DNA of 7,424 nt from Castellaniella defragrans_A (GCF_040394755.1 NZ_JBEBRQ010000066.1); one strand, 5' to 3'; counted from the first letter of the stretch, positions 1-6,171 are shown. Translations and numbers: made by a program. The notes: generated from the letters alone by a model not told the origin.

Positions 1-150
1 GACAGTGGCGCCCTTGCCTCCCCGATTTCATTGAATCCGACGGCGGGTTCGAAAGCGCCGCGCCCCCCTGGGCTCCGGCCGCCTGCGAAAGTGGGAGGGT
101 GCTGGTTCTTTTGCCGCCAGACGCGCCTCAAGAACTCAAACAGACGCGCC
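1..150. other. Region without a supported gene
   Basis: The 150 bases downstream of ttcA are GC-rich and contain no gene I can support. I see no clear rho-independent terminator for ttcA. One minus-strand frame stays open from about 155 to the window edge, but I see no start codon or recognisable family in it. The true nature of this stretch depends on sequence left of the window. Confidence 0.4.
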
Positions 151-154
151 TCAA
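118..154. repeat. 14-bp direct repeat, two copies, at the end of ttcA
   Basis: The 14-mer CAGACGCGCCTCAA occurs exactly at 118-131 and again at 141-154, a period of 23 bp. The right-hand copy covers the ttcA stop codon (151-153, minus strand), so the left-hand copy lies just downstream of the gene. The 9-bp spacer reads GAACTCAAA. It may be a small local duplication. No inverted partner followed by a T-run is present, so it does not look like a terminator. Confidence 0.6.
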
Positions 155-1140
155 TCCGAGGCGGACCGCACGCGTGGGCGGGCGATGCGCGATTCCTCCA
201 GGCCGCCCTCGCCGTCCTCGTCCTCGCTGAAGGCCGGCAGGGGAAAGTCCTCGGTGTCGAAGGCTTTGTCGCCTTCGGGGTCGGCCTGGCCGGTGGCCCG
301 CAGGCCCGCGAAGCCAAAGAGTTGCGGGTCCATCAGGTGCGAGGGCACGATGTGCGAGAGGGAGCGGAACACATTCCAGGTCCGGTTGGGAAACAGGCGG
401 TCCCATTCCTCGAGCATGCGGTTGATTTCCTTGCGCTTGAGGTTTTCCTGCGAACCGCACAGATTGCACGGGATGATGGGAAACTCGCGCAGCCGCGCAT
501 AGGCGATCAGGTCGCGCTCGCGGACGTAGGCCAGCGGGCGGATGACCACGTGCTCGCCGTTGTCCGAGACCAGCTTGGGCGGCATGGCCTTCATCCGCCC
601 GCCATAGAACAGGTTGAGGAAGAACGTCGCCAGGATGTCGTTGCGGTGATGGCCCAGCGCGATCTTGGTGGCGCCCAGTTCGCGGGCGACGCGGTACAGG
701 ATGCCGCGCCGCAGGCGCGAGCACAGTGAACAGGTGGTCCTGCCTTCGGGCACCAGGCGCTTGACCACCGAATAGGTGTCGCGGGTTTCGATGTGGAACG
801 GCACGCCGATGCGTGACAGATATTCCGGCAGCACATGCTCGGGGAAACCGGGCTGCTTCTGGTCCAGGTTGACGGCGACGATCTCGAAATCGATGGGCGC
901 GCGGCTGCGCAGCCGCAGGAGGATGTCGAGCAGGCCGTAGGAATCCTTGCCGCCCGACAGGCACACCATCACTTTGTCGCCGTCCTCGATCATGCGGTAG
1001 TCGGCGATGGCCTGGCCGGTTTCGCGCAGCAGGCGTTTTTCCAGCTTGTTTTCGCTGACGCTGCGGCGGCGGGCCGGCTCCCGCCCGGTGGAGTCGGGGA
1101 GGTCGCGCCCGGCGGCGGAATGCGGGGATGCGGTGGACAT
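151..1140 (-). CDS. ttcA: tRNA 2-thiocytidine(32) synthetase TtcA
   Basis: TtcA is a cytoplasmic enzyme that uses ATP and a [4Fe-4S] cluster to thiolate cytidine 32 in a subset of tRNAs. The 329-residue product has the PP-loop ATP-binding motif SGGKDS at residues 62-67. It also has the cluster cysteines expected of the family: a CxxC pair at 137-140 (in TTCSLCSRLRRG) and C225 within PCNLCGSQ, with C228 beside it. The GHHRNDILATFFLN stretch (163-176) is also typical. Length is close to the roughly 310 residues of the E. coli enzyme, with extra residues at both ends; the N-terminal 30 or so look disordered. The start ATG (1138-1140) has no clear Shine-Dalgarno sequence, but no better in-frame start lies before residue 50. 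It sits 63 bp after folB and is probably the last gene of that operon. Confidence 0.96.
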   Translation of the reverse strand: MSTASPHSAAGRDLPDSTGREPARRRSVSENKLEKRLLRETGQAIADYRMIEDGDKVMVCLSGGKDSYGLLDILLRLRSRAPIDFEIVAVNLDQKQPGFPEHVLPEYLSRIGVPFHIETRDTYSVVKRLVPEGRTTCSLCSRLRRGILYRVARELGATKIALGHHRNDILATFFLNLFYGGRMKAMPPKLVSDNGEHVVIRPLAYVRERDLIAYARLREFPIIPCNLCGSQENLKRKEINRMLEEWDRLFPNRTWNVFRSLSHIVPSHLMDPQLFGFAGLRATGQADPEGDKAFDTEDFPLPAFSEDEDGEGGLEESRIARPRVRSASD

Positions 1141-1203
1141 GGCGGTGATCGGAATGAAGAAGGGTAGGTGCGCTCGCGTCTGCCGGGTCGGCCCAGGCGG
1201 AAG

Positions 1204-1575
1204 CTAACGGCCGCGGGCCTGCTCGATGGCGACGGCGTCGCAGTCGGGGAAGGCCTCGGGCTTGCTGATGCGGATTTTAGCGTGCAGCACGCCGGGGAAC
1301 TGGCTCAGGATGCATTCCAGGCAGCGATCGACCAGGGATTCGAGCAGATCGACGTGGCCGCGGGTGGCCTCCGCGATCAAGGCGGCGCGCAGATCGCGGT
1401 AATCCAGCACCGTGCCGATGTCGCGGTCGTCCACCGGGCGGCTGGCGTCGATGTCGAACGCGGCGTGGAACACCAGGGTCTGCGGGGCGAGGCGCTCGTG
1501 GTCGAGCACGCCGATGCGCGCCTGGACCCGCAGGCCTTGCAGCAGGATGCGCCGGGTTTTCAGGGGCGGGTTCAT
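1204..1575 (-). CDS. folB: Dihydroneopterin aldolase FolB
   Basis: FolB converts 7,8-dihydroneopterin to 6-hydroxymethyl-7,8-dihydropterin and glycolaldehyde in folate biosynthesis; family members often also epimerise the substrate. The 123-residue product matches the single-domain family in length. It shows the N-terminal LxGLxVxxxIGVLxHER motif with E27, the TVLDYRDL segment with the conserved tyrosine Y59, the LLES element with E79, and the SKPEAF motif whose K105 is the expected catalytic lysine. Many relatives have Asp where H37 stands (VFHAAFDID), a variable position. The ATG start lies 6 bp beyond the stop of the upstream peptidase gene, so translation is probably coupled; only a weak AAGG-type ribosome site is visible inside the peptidase 3' end. 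ttcA follows after 63 bp. Confidence 0.93.
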   Translation of the reverse strand: MNPPLKTRRILLQGLRVQARIGVLDHERLAPQTLVFHAAFDIDASRPVDDRDIGTVLDYRDLRAALIAEATRGHVDLLESLVDRCLECILSQFPGVLHAKIRISKPEAFPDCDAVAIEQARGR

Positions 1576-1581
1576 GGCGGT

Positions 1582-3354
1582 TCAGGCCTTGCGTTGCAGC
1601 ACGCACTTGAGGGCCGGCGGGCGGCCCAGGCGAATGCGGTACTGGCGCAGCTCGTCGCGGCGAAAGACATGCGCCGTCACGGTTTCGCCGGGGCGGCGCG
1701 CATCCAGCAGGCGTTCGAGACCGGCCGCGTCGGCGACCCGCAGCCCGTCCAGCGCCACCAGGACGTCGCCCGCGGACAGGCCGCCGCGATGCGCCGGGCC
1801 GCCCTCGAACACCGTGGTCAGCGACAGGCCGCCCTCGGTCGCGCGCCAGCGCGCTTCCAGTGTGGGGCGGGGGTGTTCGGCCTGCCAGCGGAGCGTGATG
1901 CCGTGGCCGGCGAGCAGTTCGGCCAGGGGTACGTCCTCCAGGCCCTCGACGTGGCACGCGATGAATGCGGCGGTCTGCGCGCCCGTGGCCTCGAGGACCA
2001 GCGCCGGCAGCGCGTCCTCGGCGATGCCTTGCGGCCGGCCTTGATAGAAATCGCGGCCGTGGCGTTCCCACAGCAGGCGCATGACATCGTCCAGCGAGCG
2101 CGTGCCCCCGGTCTGGCGGCGGATCTCCAGGTCCAGGCCCAGCGCCACCAGGGCGCCTTTGGTGTAGTAGCTGACCAGGGCGTTGGGCGAGTTTTCGTCC
2201 TGCTTGTAGTAGCGTGTCCAGGCGTCGAAGGAGCTTTCGGCGACGGATTGTTTGTGGCGTCCGCCGTTGCGGCGAACCGCCTCGGCGGTCTTGCCCAGCA
2301 GGCGTAGGTAATCGGGCTCGCCGATCACGCCGGCGCGCAGCAGCAGCAGATCGTCGTAGTACGAGGTGAAGCCCTCGAACACCCACAGCAGACGGGTGTG
2401 ATTGGGGCGGGCAAGGTCATAGGGCGCAAAGGCCGCGGGCTTGATGCGCTTGACGTTCCACGTATGGAAGTATTCGTGGCTGACCAGGCCCAGGAACGAC
2501 TGGTAGCCCTCGGCCGGGGCCTCGGGGCCGCCCTGGGTTGGCAGGTCGGCGCGCCGCGTCATCAACGCGGTCGATGCGCGGTGCTCGAGGCCGCCGTAGC
2601 CATCCCCGGTGACCATGACCATGAAGACGTAGCGCTCGCTGCTGTCGAGAAAGGGCGCGCGGCGGGTGATGGGCTCGAAAAACTCGATCTGCGCCGCGCA
2701 GATGCGTTGCGCGTCGGCGGCGATGTGCGCCAGGTCGAGATTCGGCGTCACGCCGGTGAAGACCATGTCGTGCATTGCGCCGTGGGCCTCGAAGCTGATG
2801 CATTGCGGCGTGCCGATCTCGACGGGGTGGTCGATCAGCGCATCGTAGTCGGGCGCCAGATACAGGCCAAAGCCGCGCGGCCGGGCGCAGCCCGGGTGTC
2901 CGTGCGCCGGCGGCAGGCTGGTGTGGACGCGCCAGCCGCGCGCATGGGCGGGTGGCGCGATTTCCAGCAGGCAGGGCTGGTGCTGCTGCCCGTGGACGGC
3001 GAGAAACAGGCTGCTGCCGTTGAAGAACGCATGCGTTTCGTCGAAGTGGGCGCCGCGCACCGACAGGTCCCAGGCGTAGACGATGTACTCGACCTCTAGG
3101 GGGCCCGTGGCCGGCGCGCAGCGCCAGGTGTGGCTGTCGATCTTGCGGCATGCGACCGGGCCTTGCGGGCCGCGCACGTGCAGAGTCTCGATCTGTCGGG
3201 CAAAATCACGGATCAGATAGCTGCCGGGGATCCAGGCGGGGAGGCTGAGATCCTGCCCCCCGGGTGCGGCTTGCGGTATCGTGAGGCGTATGGCGTATCG
3301 GTGTCCGGCCGGGTCGGCCAGGCGCACACGATAGCGGATCAGTTCGTTTTCCAT
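1582..3354 (-). CDS. M61-family metallopeptidase with PDZ domain
   Basis: This 590-residue protein belongs to the M61 (glycyl aminopeptidase-like) zinc peptidases. Residues 1 to about 170 form the N-terminal beta-rich domain (PAWIPGSYLIRDFAR at 39-53 is typical). The catalytic domain carries GGLEH at 254-258, the zinc-binding HEYFH at 293-297 followed by TWNVKRIKP, and the third zinc-ligand glutamate E327 in WVFEGFTSYY. A conserved NALVSYYTKG segment lies at 391-400. Residues from about 500 to 580 look like a PDZ domain (GGPAHRGGLSAGDVLVALDG). No signal peptide is visible, so a cytoplasmic location is likely. The physiological substrate is unknown. The gene heads a probable operon with folB and ttcA. 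The ATG at 3352-3354 lacks a strong ribosome site; only 25 bp separate it from the divergent hydratase start, so its promoter must lie within that gene's 5' end. Confidence 0.93.
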   Translation of the reverse strand: MENELIRYRVRLADPAGHRYAIRLTIPQAAPGGQDLSLPAWIPGSYLIRDFARQIETLHVRGPQGPVACRKIDSHTWRCAPATGPLEVEYIVYAWDLSVRGAHFDETHAFFNGSSLFLAVHGQQHQPCLLEIAPPAHARGWRVHTSLPPAHGHPGCARPRGFGLYLAPDYDALIDHPVEIGTPQCISFEAHGAMHDMVFTGVTPNLDLAHIAADAQRICAAQIEFFEPITRRAPFLDSSERYVFMVMVTGDGYGGLEHRASTALMTRRADLPTQGGPEAPAEGYQSFLGLVSHEYFHTWNVKRIKPAAFAPYDLARPNHTRLLWVFEGFTSYYDDLLLLRAGVIGEPDYLRLLGKTAEAVRRNGGRHKQSVAESSFDAWTRYYKQDENSPNALVSYYTKGALVALGLDLEIRRQTGGTRSLDDVMRLLWERHGRDFYQGRPQGIAEDALPALVLEATGAQTAAFIACHVEGLEDVPLAELLAGHGITLRWQAEHPRPTLEARWRATEGGLSLTTVFEGGPAHRGGLSAGDVLVALDGLRVADAAGLERLLDARRPGETVTAHVFRRDELRQYRIRLGRPPALKCVLQRKA

Positions 3355-3370
3355 TCCGATAGTTTACTTT

Positions 3371-3375
3371 GGAGG
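3371..3375 (+). promoter_or_regulatory. Ribosome binding site of the enoyl-CoA hydratase gene
   Basis: GGAGG ends 4 bp before the ATG at 3380. It is a consensus-like Shine-Dalgarno sequence within the 25-bp divergent spacer and fixes the hydratase start. Confidence 0.75.
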
Positions 3376-3379
3376 CATC

Positions 3380-4156
3380 ATGAGCGAGTCGTTGGTAAAG
3401 GTCGAAGTCCAGGGGCGGGTGGGCATTCTCACCCTGAATCGTCCACAAGTCCTGAATGCACTGAGCAATGCAGTGATCGATGAGCTGGCCGCCGCGGTGC
3501 GCGCCTTCGATGCCGACGATGGCATCGGCGCCATGGTGCTGACCGGCAGCGGCAAGGCCTTTGCCGCCGGCGCCGACATCAGCGCCATGTCCGGATGGTC
3601 GTACATGGACGTCTACAAGGCCGATTATCTCGGGGGCAACTGGGATTCGCTGCGCCAGATCCGCAAGCCCATCATCGCGGCGGTGGCCGGCTATGCGCTG
3701 GGCGGCGGCTGCGAGCTCGCCATGCTGTGCGACTTTATCATCGCGGCCGACAATGCGCGCTTCGGCCAGCCCGAGATCAAGCTCGGCGTGATTCCCGGCT
3801 ACGGCGGCACCCAGCGCCTGCCGCGCGCGGTGGGCAAGGCCAAGACCATGGACATGGTGCTCACGGCGCGCATGATGGACGCCGCCGAGGCCGAGCGCGC
3901 CGGCCTGGTGTCGCGGATCGTGGCGCCCGAGCGCCTGCTCGACGAGGCCATCGAGGCGGCCACGGTGATCGCCTCGATGTCGCTGCCGTCGGTGATGATG
4001 GCCAAGGAATGCGTCAACCGCGCATTCGAGGGCGTGCTCGGCGAGGGCCTGCTGTTCGAGCGCCGCAATTTCCATGCGCTGTTCGCCACTGACGACCAGA
4101 AAGAAGGCATGAGCGCCTTCGTGGAAAAACGCAAGCCGGACTTCAAGCACAGCTGA
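3380..4156 (+). CDS. Enoyl-CoA hydratase (crotonase family)
   Basis: The 258-residue product is a full-length short-chain enoyl-CoA hydratase, which adds water across the 2,3 double bond of trans-enoyl-CoA esters in fatty acid or related acyl-CoA breakdown. The crotonase fold is evident: TLNRPQVLNAL near the N-terminus, the AFAAGADIS loop (60-68) and GYALGGGCELAM (104-115), which form the oxyanion hole. Both catalytic glutamates of true hydratases are present, E112 in GGGCELAM and E132 in FGQPEIKLGVIPG, followed by GGTQRLPR. This argues for a real hydratase rather than an isomerase or other crotonase member. The C-terminal EGMSAFVEKRKPDF is also typical. Chain-length or pathway specificity cannot be read from sequence alone, so no symbol is given. 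It is transcribed away from the peptidase operon and toward the atp genes. Confidence 0.95.
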   Translation: MSESLVKVEVQGRVGILTLNRPQVLNALSNAVIDELAAAVRAFDADDGIGAMVLTGSGKAFAAGADISAMSGWSYMDVYKADYLGGNWDSLRQIRKPIIAAVAGYALGGGCELAMLCDFIIAADNARFGQPEIKLGVIPGYGGTQRLPRAVGKAKTMDMVLTARMMDAAEAERAGLVSRIVAPERLLDEAIEAATVIASMSLPSVMMAKECVNRAFEGVLGEGLLFERRNFHALFATDDQKEGMSAFVEKRKPDFKHS

Positions 4157-4167
4157 TCGAACTGGGT

Positions 4168-4173
4168 TAAAAT
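4168..4173 (+). promoter_or_regulatory. Possible extra -10 box downstream of the hydratase gene
   Basis: TAAAAT at 4168-4173, in the context GGGTTAAAATGG, differs from the -10 consensus at one position. No good -35 hexamer lies at the right distance (the region upstream is the hydratase 3' end), so this is a weak candidate for a second, upstream atp promoter. Confidence 0.25.
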
Positions 4174-4195
4174 GGCTCGCCTTTTCGGGGGCCAG

Positions 4196-4240
4196 TGTCC
4201 TGCCTGGTTGGTTGGCGACGATCGGTCACTAAACAGGACA
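4196..4240. repeat. Inverted repeat upstream of the atp promoter
   Basis: TGTCCTG at 4196-4202 has its perfect reverse complement CAGGACA at 4234-4240, with 31 bp between. It ends 5 bp before the -35 box of the predicted atp promoter. It could be a protein-binding site or a weak long-loop RNA structure; it does not resemble a terminator because no T-run follows. A 7-bp match could also be chance. Confidence 0.3.
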
Positions 4241-4245
4241 TGAGT

Positions 4246-4275
4246 TTGAATGGAACCTGAAAGCACAGCTATAAT
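4246..4275 (+). promoter_or_regulatory. Probable sigma-70 promoter of the atp operon
   Basis: A -35 box TTGAAT (4246-4251) and a perfect consensus -10 box TATAAT (4270-4275) are separated by 18 bp. They lie in the AT-richer gap between the hydratase gene and atpI. Transcription would start near 4282 and leave a leader of about 20-65 nt, depending on the atpI start. This is the best promoter-like sequence in the window and fits constitutive, high-level expression of ATP synthase. Confidence 0.7.
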
Positions 4276-4346
4276 TCGATAGTTTGACCATTGCCTGATG
4301 CGTGATCCTCATGATTCGAGGGGTGCGTATCGGGTGCGGCCCGGAG

Positions 4347-4808
4347 ATGAACGCACACAGCACATCAGGGGAGGTCGGCCAAGAGCCGGACTTGCCCGAG
4401 GCGCTGGTCCTCACAGACCAGGAGCGCGAGATCATCGCCAGGCGGGCACGGGTCGGATTATTCCGGGCATTGGGCGCACAGGCATTCACAGGAATGCTCG
4501 TGGTTCTGGTGTCCTGGGGGGTTGCAGGGTTTGACGCAGGGGCTTCCGCCTTCGCAGGGGCGGCGGCCTATTTTGTACCCAATGCGCTGTTCGCTTTGCG
4601 GCTGCTGCTCGGGTATTTCGGGCCCGGGCGTCCGGGGTCGCTCGCCTTTTTCTGGGGCGAGGCGCTCAAGCTGCTGGCTGCGGCGGGGGTGGTGACCCTG
4701 GTGGCGTGGCATGCGGGGGATCGGCTGGTCTGGCCGGCTTTCCTGCTGGGCCTGCTGGGGGTCATGAAGGGGTACGTGGTGTTGCTGGCGATGCGCCGCA
4801 TGCCATGA
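4347..4808 (+). CDS. atpI: ATP synthase subunit I (AtpI)
   Basis: AtpI is a small inner-membrane protein encoded first in many atp operons; it assists assembly of the c-ring and is not part of the finished enzyme. The 153-residue product has a hydrophilic N-terminus containing LTDQEREIIARRAR, then four hydrophobic segments at about 41-60, 63-88, 97-121 and 127-148. GAAAYFVPNALFALRL (71-86) is the family signature. The start is uncertain: ATG 4347 has GGAG directly against it, which is too close for a good ribosome site, while GTG 4302 and ATG 4311 extend the frame by 15 or 12 residues but have no ribosome site at all. I chose 4347 because the added residues resemble no part of the family I know. 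The gene ends 28 bp before atpB. Confidence 0.85.
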   Translation: MNAHSTSGEVGQEPDLPEALVLTDQEREIIARRARVGLFRALGAQAFTGMLVVLVSWGVAGFDAGASAFAGAAAYFVPNALFALRLLLGYFGPGRPGSLAFFWGEALKLLAAAGVVTLVAWHAGDRLVWPAFLLGLLGVMKGYVVLLAMRRMP

Positions 4809-4823
4809 CATTGGATTTCGTTT

Positions 4824-4829
4824 GAAGGG
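4824..4829 (+). promoter_or_regulatory. Ribosome binding site of atpB
   Basis: GAAGGG lies 7 bp upstream of ATG 4837. It decides the atpB start: an in-frame TTG at 4822 would add five residues but would place this site inside the gene. Confidence 0.6.
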
Positions 4830-4836
4830 CATTCAG

Positions 4837-5715
4837 ATGACCGACGCAGTTACGACGCCTCAGTCCGAATACATTCAGCACCACTTGGTGCACCTGAACA
4901 ACATCGGCGAAAAACAAGCCGTCATCGCGAACTTCGACGTCGTCAACTACGACTCTCTGTTCTGGTCCATCCTGATGGGCCTGATCGTCATCTATTTCCT
5001 CTGGCGCGCCGCGCGCCGCGCGACCACCGACGTGCCGGGCCGTTTCCAGATGTCGGTCGAGATGCTCGCCGGCATGGTCCAGGAGGAATCCAAAGGCATC
5101 ATCCCCAACGAGACGACGCGCAAATTCGCTGCGCCGCTGGCGCTGACGGTGTTTCTCTGGATCGTCCTGATGAATGCGCTGGACCTGGTCCCCGTCGATC
5201 TCGTGGGCTGGATCTTCAAGGCCACCGGGCTGGGCGCCCATCACGGCGACCCGCTGTACTATCATCGCATCCTGCCGACCGCCGACCTGAACATCCCGCT
5301 GGGGATGTCCCTGGGCGTGCTCGTGCTGATGCTGTACTACGGGATCAAGATCAAGCACCCGGTCGGCTTCGTCAAGGAACTCTTTACCGCGCCCTTTCAT
5401 GCGCATGGCTTTGCCGCCTTGATCCTGGCGCCTTTCAATTTCCTGCTGAACCTCATCGAGTATGCCGCCAAGGCCGTTTCGCTGGGTATGCGGTTGTTCG
5501 GCAACATGTACGCGGGCGAACTGCTGTTCATGCTGATCGCCCTGCTGGGCGGCGCCTGGACAGGGTTCAATGCCACCAGCATCAGCCTGGCGTTCGGGCA
5601 GGTGCTGGCGGGTTCGGCATGGGCGATCTTCCACATTCTGATCGTGTTGCTGCAGGCATTCATCTTCATGATGCTGACGCTGGTCTATGTGGGGCAGGCC
5701 CACGAAGGCCACTAA
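4837..5715 (+). CDS. atpB: F1Fo ATP synthase subunit a
   Basis: Subunit a is the inner-membrane proton channel next to the c-ring. The product is 292 residues from ATG 4837, chosen because GAAGGG sits 7 bp upstream. The N-terminal QHHLVHL segment faces the periplasm, and about five to six hydrophobic segments follow (for example 42-58, 100-117, 153-170, 190-212, 222-238 and 258-286). The essential arginine is R219 in the conserved SLGMRLFGNMYAGEL block, equivalent to E. coli R210. The C-terminal LLQAFIFMMLTLVYV, with Q273, forms part of the half-channel. The loop around 126-150 (FKATGLGAHHGDPLYYHRILPTADLN) appears longer than in E. coli, as I recall for other betaproteobacteria. A 109-bp structured spacer separates it from atpE. 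Confidence 0.97.
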   Translation: MTDAVTTPQSEYIQHHLVHLNNIGEKQAVIANFDVVNYDSLFWSILMGLIVIYFLWRAARRATTDVPGRFQMSVEMLAGMVQEESKGIIPNETTRKFAAPLALTVFLWIVLMNALDLVPVDLVGWIFKATGLGAHHGDPLYYHRILPTADLNIPLGMSLGVLVLMLYYGIKIKHPVGFVKELFTAPFHAHGFAALILAPFNFLLNLIEYAAKAVSLGMRLFGNMYAGELLFMLIALLGGAWTGFNATSISLAFGQVLAGSAWAIFHILIVLLQAFIFMMLTLVYVGQAHEGH

Positions 5716-5720
5716 GTTTT

Positions 5721-5740
5721 CGCCCGGGCCCGCCCGGGCG
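5721..5740 (+). repeat. GC-rich hairpin 1 in the atpB-atpE spacer
   Basis: CGCCCGGG (5721-5728) and CCCGGGCG (5733-5740) form a perfect 8-bp stem with the tetraloop CCCG. The same bases also read as two near-identical 10-mers in tandem. It begins 5 bp after the atpB stop codon, where it could protect the 3' end of the upstream message or slow RNA polymerase. Confidence 0.65.
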
Positions 5741-5745
5741 GGCTC

Positions 5746-5761
5746 GCGGGGCTCGCCCCGC
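5746..5761 (+). repeat. GC-rich hairpin 2 in the atpB-atpE spacer
   Basis: GCGGGG (5746-5751) and CCCCGC (5756-5761) form a 6-bp stem around the tetraloop CTCG, 5 bp after hairpin 1. The nearest long T-run (5775-5780) lies 13 bp further on, too far for a canonical terminator, and the genes beyond are essential parts of the same complex. A partial attenuator or RNA-stability element is more likely. Confidence 0.6.
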
Positions 5762-5765
5762 ACTC

Positions 5766-5819
5766 TGGTTCTTGTTTTTTGATTTCTTGATTAATACACA
5801 ACGTTTACTTACCAAGGAG
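5766..5819 (+). promoter_or_regulatory. U-rich leader and strong ribosome site of atpE (probable translational enhancer)
   Basis: After the GC-rich hairpins the sequence turns sharply AT-rich, with a six-T run at 5775-5780 and further T-rich and A-rich stretches to 5810. It ends in AAGGAG (5814-5819), 5 bp before the atpE ATG. This unstructured U-rich leader with a near-perfect Shine-Dalgarno sequence resembles in design the translational initiation region known upstream of E. coli atpE, which raises c-subunit synthesis. The function here is inferred by analogy. Confidence 0.55.
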
Positions 5820-5824
5820 TTGTT

Positions 5825-6067
5825 ATGACCAACGTTGCATTCGTTGCTCTCGCTTGCGGTCTGATCATCGGTCTGGGCGCCATCGGCGCCTGCATCGGCA
5901 TCGGCATGATGGGTGGCAAGTACCTCGAAGCCTCCGCGCGCCAGCCCGAGCTGATGAACACCCTGCAAACCAAGATGTTCCTGCTGGTTGGTCTGATCGA
6001 CGCCGCCTTCCTGATCGGTGTCGGCCTGGCCATGCTGTTCGCCTTCGCCAACCCCTTCGTGGGCTGA
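5825..6067 (+). CDS. atpE: F1Fo ATP synthase subunit c
   Basis: Subunit c is the proteolipid whose oligomer forms the rotating membrane ring; each copy carries one ion. The 80-residue product is a helical hairpin: helix 1 at about 5-31 with the glycine-rich packing run GLGAIGACIGIGMMGG, the polar loop R39-Q40-P41 that contacts F1, and helix 2 at about 50-76. The ion-binding carboxylate is D59 in GLIDAAFLIGVG. An Asp at this site without the sodium-binding side chains seen in Na+ enzymes points to proton coupling. The ATG has AAGGAG 5 bp upstream, the strongest ribosome site in the operon, fitting the need for about ten copies per complex. Structured spacers of 109 bp and 128 bp flank the gene. 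Confidence 0.98.
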   Translation: MTNVAFVALACGLIIGLGAIGACIGIGMMGGKYLEASARQPELMNTLQTKMFLLVGLIDAAFLIGVGLAMLFAFANPFVG

Positions 6068-6094
6068 TGTCCGGCGATGGTCCGCATTGCGCGG

Positions 6095-6129
6095 GCCAGG
6101 CTGTCGTCCGGACGGCGCTCGCGCCTGGC
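6095..6129 (+). repeat. Inverted repeat 1 in the atpE-atpF spacer
   Basis: GCCAGGC (6095-6101) pairs with GCCTGGC (6123-6129). The 21-nt interval contains a perfect 10-bp palindrome, CGTCCGGACG (6105-6114). The RNA could fold as a compound stem-loop 27 nt after the atpE stop codon. No T-run follows, so it is not a canonical terminator. Confidence 0.5.
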
Positions 6130-6144
6130 GGACGGCTTGGTTCG

Positions 6145-6171
6145 GTGTCTCGCGGAATTGCCGCGGGACAC
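6145..6171 (+). repeat. Inverted repeat 2 (11-bp stem) in the atpE-atpF spacer
   Basis: GTGTCTCGCGG (6145-6155) pairs with CCGCGGGACAC (6161-6171) around the 5-nt loop AATTG. All eleven positions pair in RNA, one as a U-G wobble. It lies 12 nt before the atpF ribosome site (AAGGGA, 6183-6188) and lacks a following T-run. It probably marks an mRNA stability or processing element that separates atpE from atpF expression. Confidence 0.6.

Noticed and set aside
1168..2307. 379-codon plus-strand open frame opposite folB and the peptidase gene
   Set aside because: Antisense shadow of two well-supported genes; product dominated by Ala/Gly/Gln/Arg and spans the boundary between the two real genes.
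3206..4150. 314-codon minus-strand open frame opposite the enoyl-CoA hydratase gene
   Set aside because: The plus strand encodes a full-length hydratase with both catalytic glutamates; the antisense product has no motif.
3357..4285. Shared 9-mer CGATAGTTT at 3357-3365 and 4277-4285, upstream of the hydratase gene and atpI
   Set aside because: Only nine bases match, the positions relative to promoter and start differ, and no third copy was noticed; chance is sufficient explanation.
4762..5763. 333-codon open frame on the minus strand opposite atpB
   Set aside because: It is the antisense shadow of a clear, conserved atpB gene in GC-rich DNA; its product is low-complexity His/Gln/Arg-rich with no recognisable domain.
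5721..5785. Rho-independent terminator between atpB and atpE
   Set aside because: Hairpins are present, but the T-run starts 13 bp after the second stem, and essential genes of the same complex follow. A full terminator here is unlikely.
5772..5797. Internal promoter in front of atpE (TTGTTT and TTAATA)
   Set aside because: Spacing between the best hexamer pairs is 13 bp, too short for sigma-70; the AT-richness is better explained as a translational leader.
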